64,000 nt of DNA, taken from Haloferax marinum. Lineage in GTDB: Archaea > Halobacteriota > Halobacteria > Halobacteriales > Haloferacaceae. Made by a program: the position numbers and the translations under genes. The DNA lies in assembly GCF_009674625.1 (NCBI RefSeq), contig NZ_WKJQ01000001.1, positions 2,232,001 to 2,296,000 on the forward strand, read 5' to 3'. The notes beneath the pieces were generated by a model, which was given only the letters and a program-made list of their open reading frames with translations, did not search any database and had not been told where the DNA came from. The first letter of the stretch is position 1. The number at the start of each line of letters is the position of its first letter. Shown one piece after another: positions 50,619 through 63,263 of the stretch.

Positions 50619-53480
50619 ATGAGTTCATATCACTCTAATTATGTCCGGCCAGGTTCTGTGATTGAAAACCGGAACCGACTATGGAGGGTTGATCGGGTCG
50701 AGGGAGATGAAGTTGTTGCAACTGCCCTAGGTGGAACTGCAGCAGACACACACCGATTCTACTCACCCATCGAAAACATCTCCGAAGGTAGCCTTGAGCC
50801 ACCTAACCCGAGTAAAATTGGGAATCCACAGTACCAACGGCTTCTACTTCAAGCGCACCAGCTTTCGATGTTGCACGGAACTGCTCCCCTTGTAAGCCTT
50901 CAGCGCTCACGTGTGATACCTACTGAGTACCAACTCACCCCTGTGGTGATGGCACTGGATATGCCTCGTGTGAGAATGCTTCTAGCCGACGACGTCGGTC
51001 TGGGGAAAACGATTGAGGCAGGTCTCATCACCAGCGAGCTTCTTGCCCGGAATCGTGCGGAGCGAATCCTCATCATTACCCCGGCAAACCTTAGAGAACA
51101 GTGGAAAGACGCCTTCAACCACTTCTTCCACATCGACGCTCAAATCATCAGTACGCGTCACCGAAAGGCGATGGAAAAGGAGCTTCCCCCCGGAGCAAAT
51201 CCGTGGGAGCATCACTCGAAGCTAATCGCGAGTATTGACTATGCGAAACAGCCCTCTGTTCGGAACCAAATTCTCGAACAGGATTGGGATCTCTGCATCA
51301 TTGATGAGGCACACAATGCAGCGAAACCACACCAAACATCAGCCGACCAAACTGTCGACATGCAGCGATGGAACGTGGCTACCGATCTCGCAGACCATGC
51401 TAAACATCTTCTCCTGCTAACTGCTACTCCACATAACGGCTACTCTGACTCGTTTGCTAGCCTTCTCCGAATGTTGGACGTTGGGGCTGTTTCAGGCCCA
51501 CAACACGAACCGTATATCAACAGAGACGTAGCGAAGAAACACGTCGTTCAACGTCGCCGTGACGACGTCAAAGAGTGGTTCAAAGATGATGATCAGGAGA
51601 GTCCGTTCCCCGATCGAGACCAAGACGAGGTCTATGTCAGGCCAACCACCTACGAAAAGGAAGTTTTGGATGCAGTCCGAACCTACGGTGACACACTTCT
51701 TTCGACGGCTAGCTCGGGGTCGGCTCACGGTCAAACGCTGGCTCGCTGGTCGATTATCCACTTCCTCAAGCGGACACTCAGCAGCCCAGAAGCACTCCGA
51801 CGTTCGCTTTCCAACCGCCGAGAGAAGTTAGAAGAGCGGCTCGAAGAGGCTGAGGAAGACGTCATAGAAGAGGACGCAGGGATTACGGAAGAGGTTGCTC
51901 GTGCGAATGCCCTCGACAACGATACTGGTGAGCAGTACTCCGAAGATGAAGCTGGTCAACGAGTCGAGCGCGTTGTAACCGGGGACAAAACCGCAATCGA
52001 ACACGAACTGGAAGTTCTCGAAGAGGTTGCAGAGAAAGCGGAGAGAGTGACAAAAACTCGTGACAGCAAGCTCCAAGAGCTCTTGAAGAACACCCTCAGA
52101 AACCGCCTGAACACTGACCAGCGGGTCATCATCTTCACGAAATACACGGACACACTGGAGTATCTTGCCGACCAGATTGCAGAGAGTGGTCGATACGACG
52201 ACTGCGACCTGTTTACCCTACACGGGAAGCTCAGTGAAGGGCAGCGAAGAGACCGGTTCAGCGACTTCGAGAATTCTAACCGAGCCATCCTGGTCTCCAC
52301 GGACGTTATCTCGGAGGGGATGAACCTCCAACACGCGTGTAACCAAATCATCCACTACGAACTTCCTTGGAACCCGAACCGACTTGAGCAGCGGAACGGG
52401 CGTGTTGACCGCTACGGTCAGCCGAAGAATGTGGCTTACATTCGAACGATGGTGGTGGAGGATGAGATGGACGCGGCCATCCTCCAAACGCTGGTGAAGA
52501 AGGCAGAACAGATTCGTAGTGACTACGGATTCTCACCGCCGTACTTCGGCGACGACACTGGGGTTCTCTCCATCATCGAGGAGCAAGGACTCGACGTAGG
52601 AATCCCACAGACGACCTTGGATGAGTTCACCCAACAGACACCCGATCAGGGCAGCTCAAACGCATTCGACGAAGATACCCTCGAACGCATCAAGTCCGAT
52701 TCGTTCTACGGCCACACCGAGGTAAACCTCCAAGACGTTCGGGATCGTCTCCAAGAGACTCAGGAACGGATGGGTGGTGAAAACGGATTACAGCGATTCG
52801 TCCGGAGTTCACTGAACTTGTTTGGTTGTCCGATGGAGATGAATGCCGACTCGACATATAGTGTCACAGTCACGGATGACCGGTTGTTGTCTGGTGATGT
52901 AAAACGCGAGTACGAACAGGTGACGTTCGACGCCCGACATGCCGAAGAGCACCAAGGCGTCGAGATGCTGGACGTTGCTCATCCACTCGTCCAACGGCTC
53001 ATTGAGGTCTCCAAACAGACTGCGTTTACCGACGAAGATCGGAATGGGCGAACAGCAGCACAAGGGTCTGCTGAAGTGAATGAAGACACTGCAGTGTACA
53101 CGATTCTAGCCAGGTATGTCGCCCACACTGAGCCAGACCCAACCATCATGGAGGAACTTGTGGAGGTGGCGATTCCGCTATTCGGAGACGAACCACTCGA
53201 GATGTCCGAGATTGACACAATCACCGACAGTGAGGCCAAACCGGCGGGGCGTGCGGAGCAAGAAATCAAAGCAGATCTTCAAGACGCCCTCGACCACCCA
53301 CAACTTGAGGCGGCAATCGACGACCGGGTTTCAACCCGACAGTCCGAGATTGAGGCCGAACGCACATCGATGCGTGAGCGACTCGAATCGGTGAGCGACT
53401 CGGACTGGCTCGAAGGAATTGACGATGTAACCGTCGGCAGCACAGACCTGCTTGCCGTGACCCTCTACTACCCCAACTAA
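50619..53480 (+). CDS. SNF2-family helicase (DrmD-like)
   Basis: 953 residues. Motif I DDVGLGKT is at 124-131, DEAH at 229-232, motif III LLTATPHNGYSDSFASLLRM follows, and the C-terminal helicase half has FTKYTDTLEYLADQI and STDVISEGMNLQHACNQIIHYELPWNPNRLEQRNGRVDRYGQ. This is the SNF2-like family that includes DrmD of class 1 DISARM and helicases of other defence islands. An inserted acidic coiled region (about residues 410-470) separates the RecA lobes. It is the first of three overlapping or nearly touching genes (2 bp to the next). It likely translocates on DNA to help target recognition or methylation. Confidence 0.85.
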   Translation: MSSYHSNYVRPGSVIENRNRLWRVDRVEGDEVVATALGGTAADTHRFYSPIENISEGSLEPPNPSKIGNPQYQRLLLQAHQLSMLHGTAPLVSLQRSRVIPTEYQLTPVVMALDMPRVRMLLADDVGLGKTIEAGLITSELLARNRAERILIITPANLREQWKDAFNHFFHIDAQIISTRHRKAMEKELPPGANPWEHHSKLIASIDYAKQPSVRNQILEQDWDLCIIDEAHNAAKPHQTSADQTVDMQRWNVATDLADHAKHLLLLTATPHNGYSDSFASLLRMLDVGAVSGPQHEPYINRDVAKKHVVQRRRDDVKEWFKDDDQESPFPDRDQDEVYVRPTTYEKEVLDAVRTYGDTLLSTASSGSAHGQTLARWSIIHFLKRTLSSPEALRRSLSNRREKLEERLEEAEEDVIEEDAGITEEVARANALDNDTGEQYSEDEAGQRVERVVTGDKTAIEHELEVLEEVAEKAERVTKTRDSKLQELLKNTLRNRLNTDQRVIIFTKYTDTLEYLADQIAESGRYDDCDLFTLHGKLSEGQRRDRFSDFENSNRAILVSTDVISEGMNLQHACNQIIHYELPWNPNRLEQRNGRVDRYGQPKNVAYIRTMVVEDEMDAAILQTLVKKAEQIRSDYGFSPPYFGDDTGVLSIIEEQGLDVGIPQTTLDEFTQQTPDQGSSNAFDEDTLERIKSDSFYGHTEVNLQDVRDRLQETQERMGGENGLQRFVRSSLNLFGCPMEMNADSTYSVTVTDDRLLSGDVKREYEQVTFDARHAEEHQGVEMLDVAHPLVQRLIEVSKQTAFTDEDRNGRTAAQGSAEVNEDTAVYTILARYVAHTEPDPTIMEELVEVAIPLFGDEPLEMSEIDTITDSEAKPAGRAEQEIKADLQDALDHPQLEAAIDDRVSTRQSEIEAERTSMRERLESVSDSDWLEGIDDVTVGSTDLLAVTLYYPN

Positions 53481-53482
53481 CA

Positions 53483-56400
53483 ATGAGTAAATCAGAATCT
53501 GCGTCCGACTCGTCGACACCCGGAACCGACCCCACGTACATCCCGTCGAACGAGACCACGTCGTTCATCGAGACAAGCGGGGGACTCCTTACTGAACAGA
53601 CAATCCTTTCACTTCGTCAGGAGCGCTTCGATCACCCAGCAGCCAAGCCCGAGACGTTTGCTCTTCCGGGAGAGGAGCCACCGACACAAAACGAGCTTGA
53701 GGAGCGTATCGCCCTAATTTGGGAGGATCTCGTCGAGCGCTGGGACGAACTCACCCAGAAAGGCCGCCTGTTTGAGATGGATATCTCTGAGGCACGGTCG
53801 AAGTGGATTCTCAAGCTGTTCCAGGCACTCGACTTCGAGCCGGTCTACCAGCGCTCCAATATCGAAGTGGAGGGACTGAGTTTCGATCTCTCGCACAAGG
53901 GATGGCCAGACGACGAGATTGCGGACTACGGAAACATGGGTGGTGCACGGGCACCGATTCTCCACACCATCGAACCGGAAAGCGAGCGTGACCTCGATAG
54001 AGAGAACAAGCTCGACCGGAAACCGGAGGGTGCAGGACGTGGTGCTTCGAGCCCACACGATACGCTCCAGAGCTTCCTCAACGCTAGTAAGAAACACAAT
54101 TGGGGAATCGTCACAGACGGCGTCACCCTCCGAGTGCTTCGTGACTACTACCACACGTACACGCGCGGGTACGTCGAGTTCGACCTGGAGAACATCTTCA
54201 CGTCGCGGAATTACCAGGACTTCCGTGCGCTCTACCGTCTCTGTCATCCGTCCCGGTTCCTTCCACGGAACAAAGATGCACTGGACAAGCCGCTCGAAGA
54301 GGTTCTGAAGGACGACCGAGACGGGACAGAGGAGGACGAAGAAGCAGAGATATCGACGCCACTGGAGATGCTCTACCAGACGAGCCTCTCGACCGGCGTC
54401 AAGGTTGGTCAAGACCTCCAGTCGAACGTCATCAGCGCGCTTGAGACACTCGGCAATGGGCTACTGAACCCAGAGATTCGGGAGTTCCTGCGCGAAGGTG
54501 GCGAAGAAGAGGCCCAAGAGTACTACCAGGAACTGTTGATGATTATCTACCGGCTCTTGTTCCTCCTCTACGCCGAGCAGCGGGGCATGATGCCGGGGCG
54601 AGACAGCCTCTATACCGACGAATACAGTGTCACTAAGCTCCGGCAGCGGGCTGAGAAACGTCGGTCGCAAGCAGACAACAATACCGACCTCTGGCACGGT
54701 CTGCAAGCAACGTTCAAGCTTGCCGAGGAAGGCAACAAGGAGTTGGGTGTTCCAGCCTACAACGGGATGCTGTTCGACTCCGAGAAGCTGAACCTCATCT
54801 CGGAGAGTGAATGTGCCAACAAGGCACTCCTCAGCGCAATTTCAGACCTCACTCTCATCGAGCACGATGGTGTCCTCCAGCGCATTTCGTACGCCGACCT
54901 CGGTGTCGAAGAGGTTGGTTCCATCTACGAGAGCCTGCTTGAGTTCACGCCGCGGCTAGCGGAGGAGAAACTGGAAATCGAGGGCGAGACAGTCCACTCA
55001 GGCGACTTCTACCTCGACTCCCGAGGGATGGAGCGCAAAGAGACCGGGAGCTACTACACAGACCCGAAGCTCGTCCAGGAACTCATCAAGAGCGCACTCG
55101 AACCGGTGGTAAACGATCGGCTAGCAAAAGCCGACGATACGAAGGAAGCACAGGAAGCTGCCCTCCTCGATATCGACGTCGTCGACCCTGCGTGTGGGAG
55201 TGCTGCGTTCCTCATCGCGGCGACGAACTATCTCGGTCGGCGTCTTGCAGAAATTCGAGAGGGGATGGAGTACCCGCTCGAAGACGACGTCCGAGATGCT
55301 CGCCGCTCCGTACTCCAGCACTGTATCTATGGTGTAGACCTCAACCCAATGGCAGTCGAACTGGCTAAGGTTAGTCTGTGGATCGACTCTGCGGTTAAGG
55401 ACAAGCCGTTGAACTTCCTCGACCACCACATTAAGTGTGGGAACTCACTTCTTGGAACAAGCTCAAAACTAATTGAAAACGGACTCCCTCACGATGCATA
55501 TGAAACCACTCAAGGTAGGGAGTGGTACGATGGTAATGGCCTTCGAAAACGAGTCCGGAACGAAAATAGTGAACGTACTCAGACAATTCTTGGTGAATAT
55601 GCTGGTGGCACTAAGCCCGAGTATATTGATGTCGCCAAAAAGATAAATGAGGTTAATGAACTGAACTCCGAAGATATTCGCGAAAAGCAAAATCTGTACC
55701 GAGATCTCCGAGACAGTGATGTTTTCAAACGTGAAAAATTGGCATACGATGTTTGGACAGCCGCATTCTTCTGGCCCGTTACCCGGTCTGTAAACGAGTT
55801 CCCAACACCAAAAACAATCGACAGAATTCGTCGCGGAGGTGCTAATGGTGAGTCAGACTTTGAAGAGGTAATTAGTCGCACAAAACGTATTGCAGCAAGG
55901 CAAAATTTCTTCCACTGGGAACTTGAGTTCCCAGCAGTCTATGCCGATGGTGGGTTTGATTGTATAATCGGAAACCCTCCTTGGGAAACTTTTGAAGTTA
56001 AAGATAAAGAGTTCTTTGCAGTCGAAGCACCAGAGATAGCAAATTCGAGTACGAAATCAGAGCGAAAGAAGCTGATTGAAGAACTTGAATTTGAAAACCC
56101 AGAGCTCTATCAGAGATATCACACAGCAGTCCGTGACATGGATCGTACTAACCGATTTGTTCGTGAGAGTGGACGGTTCCCCCTCACAGCGGTTGGGCAC
56201 ATAAACACGTATGGCCTTTTTGCTGAACATGCGATCAATAATGTTAATGAAGAAGGGTATTCGGGGTCAATTGTTCCAACTGGAATCGCTACAGATTCCA
56301 ATATGCAGGATTTCTTCCGAAGAATCATTAAAAATAACTCTCTCGTTTCATTATACGACTTTCAGAATACGGAGGGCATATTTGAAAATGTGACCACAAA

Positions 56401-57571
56401 TTACAGGTTCTGCTTGCTGACATTGGCAGGGGAGTTCGTTGATATTGATGAGTTTGAACTGGCTTTCGAATTGACCAATGTAGACCAGTTGAATGATGTT
56501 GAAAGAAAATTTGATTTATCAGAAGACGAAATTGAACTAATCAACCCAAATACAAAGACTTGCCCAGTATTTAGGTCTCGGAAAGATGCAGAACTCACTA
56601 TTGATATCTATGAGCATTCTGGGGCACTCAAACAAACAACAGGTTCCAATTCATGGGACATAAACATACGACGAATGTTTAATATGTCTGATGATTCTGG
56701 GGAATTCGTCACTCGCAAACAATTGATTAGTCAAGGCTGTCAACAAGATGGAAATCAATTCTACGACGAGGAGTCTCGTTTCCTACCAATCTATGAGTCT
56801 AAGATGATGCATCAATACGATCACCGTCATGCGTCATTTGAGTACGTATCAGATATCGACAATGGCAGTCCTGAAAGGCTTTCTGTGGAAGAAAAAAATA
56901 ATCCATCACAATTAGCGTTTCCTCGATACTGGATGGATTCAGACACTTACGAAAATAAAGAGATGGGCGATTGGCACATCATATTACGGAATATTGCCCG
57001 CGCTACAGACGAGCATACAATCATTGGGACGATTATCCCGAACTACCCAACCGTTCACTCAGTAAATCATATTGAAGGAACAAACCCTGAAGATGGGGCG
57101 CTCTTGTTGGCATGCTTAAATTCATTTGTTCTAAATTATGTTGCTAAACAGAAAATTAGCGGAATGAATATCAGCCATTACATTTTACGTCAACTTCCAG
57201 TTCCAACCCCAGATCAGTTTGAGGAATTTGATATCGGAAACGAATCTGCGAGTGAGGTTGTACAAAACTTGGTTTTACAACTTATTTACACTGCTGAAGA
57301 TTTAGCCGAGTTCGCAGCAGAAATTGGGGGTGCTAAAAAACCATATCAGTTTGACGGTGAAGAGCGCACAAGAGAATCTATTAGATTTGAACTTGAAGCG
57401 ATTCTCTTACACATCTACGGAGTAAGCGAATCTCAAATTGAGACCGTGTTTGACCGTTTCGACCAGACAAAAAAGAATGATATCCAAAAGTATGGGGAGT
57501 ACAGGACTCAAAACAAAATCTTGGAAAAATACAGAGACTTGGAAGACCGGGTTAGTGGAGGGAGAAAGTGA
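53483..57571 (+). CDS. Large N6-adenine DNA methyltransferase (DrmMI/PglX-like)
   Basis: 1362 residues. The N-terminal 500 residues are a helical/nuclease-like domain as in type IIG and PglX proteins. [20 protein letters not shown] precedes SAM motif I DPACGSA (about 569), and the catalytic NPPW is near 830 ([13 protein letters not shown]). The C-terminal part should contain target recognition ([10 protein letters not shown] is typical of this group). It modifies host DNA to protect it in a DISARM-like system. From about 55445 to the end the base composition turns AT-rich while the reading frame is intact, so the catalytic/specificity half may have been swapped in. It overlaps the next start by one base. 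Confidence 0.85.
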   Translation: MSKSESASDSSTPGTDPTYIPSNETTSFIETSGGLLTEQTILSLRQERFDHPAAKPETFALPGEEPPTQNELEERIALIWEDLVERWDELTQKGRLFEMDISEARSKWILKLFQALDFEPVYQRSNIEVEGLSFDLSHKGWPDDEIADYGNMGGARAPILHTIEPESERDLDRENKLDRKPEGAGRGASSPHDTLQSFLNASKKHNWGIVTDGVTLRVLRDYYHTYTRGYVEFDLENIFTSRNYQDFRALYRLCHPSRFLPRNKDALDKPLEEVLKDDRDGTEEDEEAEISTPLEMLYQTSLSTGVKVGQDLQSNVISALETLGNGLLNPEIREFLREGGEEEAQEYYQELLMIIYRLLFLLYAEQRGMMPGRDSLYTDEYSVTKLRQRAEKRRSQADNNTDLWHGLQATFKLAEEGNKELGVPAYNGMLFDSEKLNLISESECANKALLSAISDLTLIEHDGVLQRISYADLGVEEVGSIYESLLEFTPRLAEEKLEIEGETVHSGDFYLDSRGMERKETGSYYTDPKLVQELIKSALEPVVNDRLAKADDTKEAQEAALLDIDVVDPACGSAAFLIAATNYLGRRLAEIREGMEYPLEDDVRDARRSVLQHCIYGVDLNPMAVELAKVSLWIDSAVKDKPLNFLDHHIKCGNSLLGTSSKLIENGLPHDAYETTQGREWYDGNGLRKRVRNENSERTQTILGEYAGGTKPEYIDVAKKINEVNELNSEDIREKQNLYRDLRDSDVFKREKLAYDVWTAAFFWPVTRSVNEFPTPKTIDRIRRGGANGESDFEEVISRTKRIAARQNFFHWELEFPAVYADGGFDCIIGNPPWETFEVKDKEFFAVEAPEIANSSTKSERKKLIEELEFENPELYQRYHTAVRDMDRTNRFVRESGRFPLTAVGHINTYGLFAEHAINNVNEEGYSGSIVPTGIATDSNMQDFFRRIIKNNSLVSLYDFQNTEGIFENVTTNYRFCLLTLAGEFVDIDEFELAFELTNVDQLNDVERKFDLSEDEIELINPNTKTCPVFRSRKDAELTIDIYEHSGALKQTTGSNSWDINIRRMFNMSDDSGEFVTRKQLISQGCQQDGNQFYDEESRFLPIYESKMMHQYDHRHASFEYVSDIDNGSPERLSVEEKNNPSQLAFPRYWMDSDTYENKEMGDWHIILRNIARATDEHTIIGTIIPNYPTVHSVNHIEGTNPEDGALLLACLNSFVLNYVAKQKISGMNISHYILRQLPVPTPDQFEEFDIGNESASEVVQNLVLQLIYTAEDLAEFAAEIGGAKKPYQFDGEERTRESIRFELEAILLHIYGVSESQIETVFDRFDQTKKNDIQKYGEYRTQNKILEKYRDLEDRVSGGRK

Positions 57572-60500
57572 TGTCCCGAATGAATCCCTTCGAGGCTCTC
57601 GACGACATCCAGCAGTCGTACCGATCCTACGTCGAGACGTTCCAGCAGTTCGAAAACGAGACCATCGAAGAATGGGTAACACGACGAATCGACCGAGGTT
57701 CGGTGCTGTGGAAGGAACCATTCGTTCAGCTCAACCAACGATTCGAGGAGGGAACGCCGCTCAAGTCCTTCGTCGACGACGGTGTGCTCCACGAAGGCGT
57801 CCTTGACGTCTTCACTGGCGGCGACGGCGAGCCGATTCAACCGTACAAGCACCAGTCCGAAGCGATTCGGTCGGTGACCGATGGCAACAACACCATCGTT
57901 GCAACCGGCACGGGGTCAGGGAAGAGTTTCGCCTTCGGAATGCCCATCATCAGCCACTGTCTCGACGCTCGTGACCGCGGCGAGGACGGCATCAAGGCGG
58001 TCATCATCTACCCGATGAACGCACTGGCGAACTCGCAATACGAGGACTTCGCCGAACGTCTCGATGGGTCTGGCCTTCGGCTAGCGTTGTACACTGGTGA
58101 TACTCCGTACAAACCGGACGAAGGGCGAGAGTTTATAAAGCAAAGCATGGGCAGAGATATCCCATATGACTGTGAAGTGCTCTCCCGCGAGGAAATTCGT
58201 GAGGATCCACCGGATATCCTCATGACCAACTACGCCATGCTGGAGCTCATCCTCACCCGACTTGAGGATAAGCAGCTCTTTCCGAAAGACCACAAAGGTG
58301 TCCTTCAGTACCTCGTCCTCGACGAGGTTCACACCTACACTGGAAAGCAAGGGGCTGACGTCGCCTCACTCATTCGTCGACTCAAGCAACACACCGGAAC
58401 CATCGGCGATATAGATTGTATCGGTACCAGTGCTACCGTCCAGAGCGGCGAGGGTATCGACGCCGAGGAAGAGATTGCTGACTTCGCGGAGAAGCTGTTC
58501 GGCGAGTCTGTCTCTCAAAGTAACGTCATCGGTGAGTCTCACTATTCGCTCCCGTTCACAGAGGGTGAATCGCTACCGAACCGTGTGCAGATAAAGAATG
58601 AAGATGTCGAAGAATTCGACGGTTCGATTTCTTCTGCTGCAGCGCTGGCTGAAAAGCTCCTCGACCGTGAGTTGACACGGAAAGAGCGTGAGGACGAAGA
58701 TGCGCTCGGTGATGCACTTGCAGGCCACCCAACCGTCAAGTTCCTCCAAGATGCGCTGAATGAGGAAAGCCAGCCTGTTCGAAGCACAGGTGACGAAGAC
58801 GATGACGATCTTGTAGACCAGTATCGTCGCGAGCATCGTAGTGCATCGCCTCCACGGGCATGTGAGCGCGAGCTGCAAGCCACTCTCCTAGCCGGAACAA
58901 TTGGAACGATTGACGTTCAAGGCGAGCGCCAGCCAATCTTCGTCCCAAAGCTCCATTCATTCTTCAGCCAGGGCTCCGAGTTGGTTGCCTGCATAACTGA
59001 AGACACATTCGAGGATGCAGGGTCTCACCTGAGTACTGCTGGCGATCTCGAGTGCCAGCACTGTTCTCGGTTCCATGGGAACGAACGGTCTGCGTTCCCG
59101 CTCCTGTTTTGCCGATCTTGTGGTCAGGAATACTACAGCGTCCTGATCACAGAGGATGGTGAACTGGTTCAGAAGGAAATAAACGAAGCACCAAGCGACG
59201 ACGAACCTACCAGCGGTTGGTACCTGAGCCCAGATGGTTGGGATAGCGAAGAGACGCCAATCCCCGACGACTGGATTACGGATACAGGAGACATCAGAGA
59301 CCGATACCGAGAGGCGGAGCCGGTTTCAGCAACCTACTGTCCCGAGCACAACGCACTCACATTTGGTGTACAAGATGACCAAGGAATGCTTGACTGCGGT
59401 TGTTTCGCAGTTCAAGGTATCCAAGTAACCGCGTCTAAGGCACCATTCCTGTTCTGCTCGAACTGTGGTGTCCACTACGACCGACGGCCAAGTGAGTTCA
59501 ACAAGCTATTCACCTTCGGCTCTGTTGGTCGTTCGACTGCAACAGACATCCTCGTCGAAGGCAACCTCCGAAACCTGCCCTACGAAAAACGGGATGGTGA
59601 GGTTGTTGTCGACGAACGAAAGGTCATTGCGTTCTCGGACAACCGTCAAGACACCGCGTTGCAAGCGGCTCACCTCAATAACCTGTATCAACGGGTTCAC
59701 TTCCGCAGAGCACTGTACCACTCGCTTGTCGAAGGAGACAAATTCCGCAGCAGTGGCGAACCACTATCGTTGGCTGATGCTGGAACGAGTATCTTTGATA
59801 CGATGGCTGAGTTCGATGCATTACCCCAATATGCTGTGACTGAGAGTAAGTTCGGGCCTAGCCGAGCAGCCCAAACTCAATACAGCAACTATCTGTTGTT
59901 CAACACGATTCTCGAACTGGGGTCGAGCCAGCAACGAACTCAGCAAAACCTCGAGGACACAGCACTCATCGACGTCGAATACGAGTTCCTTGACCAATTA
60001 GCAGACCTCGAAGAGGCCTGGGAACACATTCCGCAACTGAGTAGGTTATCGGCTGAGGAGCGTGAAGATTACCTCAAAGGTTTCCTCGACATATTCCGTC
60101 GTGAACTCGCGGTCGACCACGATAGTGTACTTCAATACTGGGACTTTGAGCGGAATACCATCGAGAAGATTCGAGAAGAGGCCCAGTTCCATGGTGGAAT
60201 CCGATTCCGATTCCCTGTAGGGTACAGTGATACTGCGTCTAACGACTCCTGGAAAGCGCGTGTGCACAGGATGACGAGCCCACGTTCGCGCCATCTCATG
60301 TGGACTAAGCGAACGCTCAATGTTGACCGAGAGGTCGCTGAAGAGGTTGTGAACAAGACAAAGAACGTTCTCAGCCAACCAGACTACGGGGAGCTTCTGC
60401 GGGAAGAGAGCGTCAAAGACGTGGGGAATCTGCTGATGCTGAACCATCGGCTCATGCAGATTGTTCCAGCAGACTCTGACGAGGTCAGCTACTGTCCAAA

Positions 60501-62919
60501 ATGTGACTCACCTACAACCCGCCAACACATCTCGTTGTGTACCAGAACAGGCTGCGGTCAACTTAAACCAGAGTCGAGAGATATCACGGACTCGTACTTC
60601 CACAAACTCTACACAGAGCCTTTCGAGACCGCTGTCAACGTTCTCGCAGGAGAACACAGCGGCCAAGTAGACGGTGACAAACGGAAAGAGATCGAGAACC
60701 GGTTCCGTGAGGGTGATGATATGAACGTCATCGTCTGCACACCAACGATGGAGCTTGGTATCGACATCGGGGCGTTGTCCAGTGTCTATATGCGCAACGT
60801 TCCTCCGAGCCCCAGTAATTACGCCCAACGAGCTGGTCGTGCTGGGCGAAAAAACCAGGCCTCGATAATTACCACGTTCTGTGGGAGTGGGTACGGTCGT
60901 GGGTCACACGACCAGTATTTCTACCAGCATCCAGAGCGAATCATCGCTGGTAAAATCAGTCCGCCAAAGTTCTTGATGAACAACGAGGATCTCCTACGAT
61001 CCCACATCAACTCGCTGGTTCTCGAGACGATTGACATCAAACTGCAAAATGAGATTGGGGCATTCCTCGACCTTGACGAGGACAAAGATGGGCGATACCC
61101 CCTCGTCGAAGACTTCAGAGAAGAAATCGAAACCAAGGTAGAGGACGGTCGAAACCGGATTATCGCTGCTGTCAAAGAAGCGTTCAAACAGGAGATAGAA
61201 GATGATGAGATCGGTGAGTGGCTGACGGATGAGTTTATCGAACAACAGGTCGATTCGTTCGTTGAGAGTTTCGACCGGGCCTTCGACGCGTGGCGAACAG
61301 AATACGATAGACTCACCGAAGAACGCCGAAGTCTGAACAGGGACATCGGTCGTGGTGACGGTGGAAAAGACAAGTACCGTCGACGTACGACAGTGGAGGC
61401 CAGGCTTGACGACATGCGATCCGGTAAGAAGAGTTTCTACACATACCGGTACCTTGGTTCGCAAGGCTTCCTGCCGAATTACGCGTTCCCGCGTTCGAAC
61501 TCGACGCTAACATTCCAGACACTCGAAGACGACATTGAGCGAGACAAAGTTCTCGCACTTCGTGAATTCGCTCCGGGTAATACGGTATACTTCGGTGGTG
61601 AGCGCTTCCAGATTCAGTACGCACGGCCTCGAACTGAAGACGCACAGCCAGTAACACAACAAATGCGAGTCTGTGATGAGTGCGAGACGATTCTCATGGG
61701 CTCGAAGGCTGAAACCGCCGCAGCGTGCCCGAACTGTGAGCATTCATTCGAGGAGACCCATCCGAAGATGAATGCGATGGAGTTCCCCGACCAATTCTCC
61801 ATCCCACGCGGGAACATCACAAGCGATGAAGAGGAGCGCATTCGCAGAGGGTACGACATCAACCCATACTACGAAATGACCGCGGATGCACGTCGATACA
61901 CCTTCGGCCCAGACAACAGTACTTCCCTGACATACGAAGGAAATGCGAAAATTGTCGTGGTGAACAGCGGCCCAAGGAACCAATCCGAGGATAGTAGTAT
62001 AGATGGGTTCGCGCTTTGTCCTGACTGTAATAAGTGGCTACTGAGTGATAACGCTGTAGAAAAGCACACCGAAGACGACGGAAAGCGTGCGTGCAAGAAC
62101 AATGTGGCCCCTGAAGATATCCTACGTGACGTGGAACTCTACTCAGACGGGAACCACGACACGGTAACGGTGACAACTCCTGTTACTGAGGGCATTGAGA
62201 ATGTTGAGTCATTCTACCGGACGTTAAAGGAAGCGTTGTACCAAGGAATCCTCGTAGAGTTCGATCTCGACGCACAAGAGCTTGACTCGTTCTTGAAGCC
62301 TGCTGCTGATGGCAGCGGAGAGTACACGATTGTATTCTACGAGACGAGCGAGGGAGGGGCAGGGGCACTCCATGCTCTCGTCGATGAGGCCAGACTAAGA
62401 CGAGTCATTCACGAAGCGAAGGAAATAATCCATGGTGACAGTGACACCGGGTGTGAGAAGGCCTGTTATGAGTGTCTCATGACCTTCTACAACCAGCGTG
62501 AACATGCATTATTGAACCGGTCACTCATCCAACCATGGCTTGATGAAATGAGCGAAATCACGCTGTCTGAGAGCGAAAGCGACGGTTCGATGGAGGCTGA
62601 ATTTGAGGAATTGGAAAAGCAATGTGAGTCAAGCTTCGAGAAGGACGTACTAGCCGAAATTCGAAAGCGAGGCTACAGGCTCCCCTCTGAAGCACAAAAG
62701 ACGATTTACGATGGTGACGAGCCAGTCGCTGAAGCAGACTTCTACTATGAGTTGGAACCGCAGCCTCTGCTTGTGTTCGTTGATGGCGACCCACACGAGC
62801 TAGATCATATTATTCGAGATGACCGAGAGAAGCGACGAAGACTTCGGAAACTAGGCTACCGTATCGTGCCGATTTCAGATATTGATCAAGTCAAAGACCT
62901 CGGTGATGCACTGAATTGA
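57571..62919 (+). CDS. Helicase-DUF1998-nuclease fusion (DrmA-DrmB-like)
   Basis: 1782 residues from the ATG at 57571, which shares one base with the methylase stop. Order: a helicase core with GTGSGKS (about 113) and DEVH (about 251); Cys-rich inserts (CQHCSRF..CRSCG near 490, FCSNCG near 630, YCPKCD near 970); [14 protein letters not shown] near 690; a helicase C-terminal lobe ending [11 protein letters not shown] (about 1090); zinc motifs CDECE and CPNCE near 1370; a DUF1998 region with CEKACYEC near 1627; and a C-terminal domain with [15 protein letters not shown] resembling Vsr/DUF559 nucleases. In DISARM, DrmA (helicase) and DrmB (DUF1998) are separate subunits of one complex, and DrmC is a PLD nuclease. 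MrfA-like repair helicases are an alternative relative. Confidence 0.85.
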   Translation: MSRMNPFEALDDIQQSYRSYVETFQQFENETIEEWVTRRIDRGSVLWKEPFVQLNQRFEEGTPLKSFVDDGVLHEGVLDVFTGGDGEPIQPYKHQSEAIRSVTDGNNTIVATGTGSGKSFAFGMPIISHCLDARDRGEDGIKAVIIYPMNALANSQYEDFAERLDGSGLRLALYTGDTPYKPDEGREFIKQSMGRDIPYDCEVLSREEIREDPPDILMTNYAMLELILTRLEDKQLFPKDHKGVLQYLVLDEVHTYTGKQGADVASLIRRLKQHTGTIGDIDCIGTSATVQSGEGIDAEEEIADFAEKLFGESVSQSNVIGESHYSLPFTEGESLPNRVQIKNEDVEEFDGSISSAAALAEKLLDRELTRKEREDEDALGDALAGHPTVKFLQDALNEESQPVRSTGDEDDDDLVDQYRREHRSASPPRACERELQATLLAGTIGTIDVQGERQPIFVPKLHSFFSQGSELVACITEDTFEDAGSHLSTAGDLECQHCSRFHGNERSAFPLLFCRSCGQEYYSVLITEDGELVQKEINEAPSDDEPTSGWYLSPDGWDSEETPIPDDWITDTGDIRDRYREAEPVSATYCPEHNALTFGVQDDQGMLDCGCFAVQGIQVTASKAPFLFCSNCGVHYDRRPSEFNKLFTFGSVGRSTATDILVEGNLRNLPYEKRDGEVVVDERKVIAFSDNRQDTALQAAHLNNLYQRVHFRRALYHSLVEGDKFRSSGEPLSLADAGTSIFDTMAEFDALPQYAVTESKFGPSRAAQTQYSNYLLFNTILELGSSQQRTQQNLEDTALIDVEYEFLDQLADLEEAWEHIPQLSRLSAEEREDYLKGFLDIFRRELAVDHDSVLQYWDFERNTIEKIREEAQFHGGIRFRFPVGYSDTASNDSWKARVHRMTSPRSRHLMWTKRTLNVDREVAEEVVNKTKNVLSQPDYGELLREESVKDVGNLLMLNHRLMQIVPADSDEVSYCPKCDSPTTRQHISLCTRTGCGQLKPESRDITDSYFHKLYTEPFETAVNVLAGEHSGQVDGDKRKEIENRFREGDDMNVIVCTPTMELGIDIGALSSVYMRNVPPSPSNYAQRAGRAGRKNQASIITTFCGSGYGRGSHDQYFYQHPERIIAGKISPPKFLMNNEDLLRSHINSLVLETIDIKLQNEIGAFLDLDEDKDGRYPLVEDFREEIETKVEDGRNRIIAAVKEAFKQEIEDDEIGEWLTDEFIEQQVDSFVESFDRAFDAWRTEYDRLTEERRSLNRDIGRGDGGKDKYRRRTTVEARLDDMRSGKKSFYTYRYLGSQGFLPNYAFPRSNSTLTFQTLEDDIERDKVLALREFAPGNTVYFGGERFQIQYARPRTEDAQPVTQQMRVCDECETILMGSKAETAAACPNCEHSFEETHPKMNAMEFPDQFSIPRGNITSDEEERIRRGYDINPYYEMTADARRYTFGPDNSTSLTYEGNAKIVVVNSGPRNQSEDSSIDGFALCPDCNKWLLSDNAVEKHTEDDGKRACKNNVAPEDILRDVELYSDGNHDTVTVTTPVTEGIENVESFYRTLKEALYQGILVEFDLDAQELDSFLKPAADGSGEYTIVFYETSEGGAGALHALVDEARLRRVIHEAKEIIHGDSDTGCEKACYECLMTFYNQREHALLNRSLIQPWLDEMSEITLSESESDGSMEAEFEELEKQCESSFEKDVLAEIRKRGYRLPSEAQKTIYDGDEPVAEADFYYELEPQPLLVFVDGDPHELDHIIRDDREKRRRLRKLGYRIVPISDIDQVKDLGDALN

Positions 62920-63073
62920 GCAGTGTGTGTTTCACTGTTGAGAACTCTGATAGGCAACATCGGCTTCTTTTTTGATTGAGAACGACCAGAACTCCATGAA
63001 GAGCAATCAGAGCTTGAGACAAGTGAATACTCACCCTTCTTGACCGGCCCCTCAACCAAAGGGGGAGTATTCC

Positions 63074-63235
63074 ATGTCTAGCTTCAGCACCGGTTGGTCT
63101 TTCACTGCTCTACGAAACCATGACCGTGCAGGCGAGTTCAGCGGCACTGCTACTGATGCGTATGTTTTGGATATTCCTGATAGCGATACAGCCGAATCGC
63201 CGGAGTCAACGATTGAAACAGCAAAGCAGTGTTAG
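63074..63235 (+). CDS. Possible 53-residue small protein
   Basis: Open frame from the ATG at 63074 to the TAG at 63233-63235: begins MSSFSTGWSFTALRNHDRAG and ends with a Ser/Thr/Glu-rich tail. No family recognised. It lies between the fusion helicase and a convergent HTH gene. Confidence 0.35.
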   Translation: MSSFSTGWSFTALRNHDRAGEFSGTATDAYVLDIPDSDTAESPESTIETAKQC

Positions 63236-63263
63236 CATCTCTGCAGCGAATAGTAGGCGAAGG

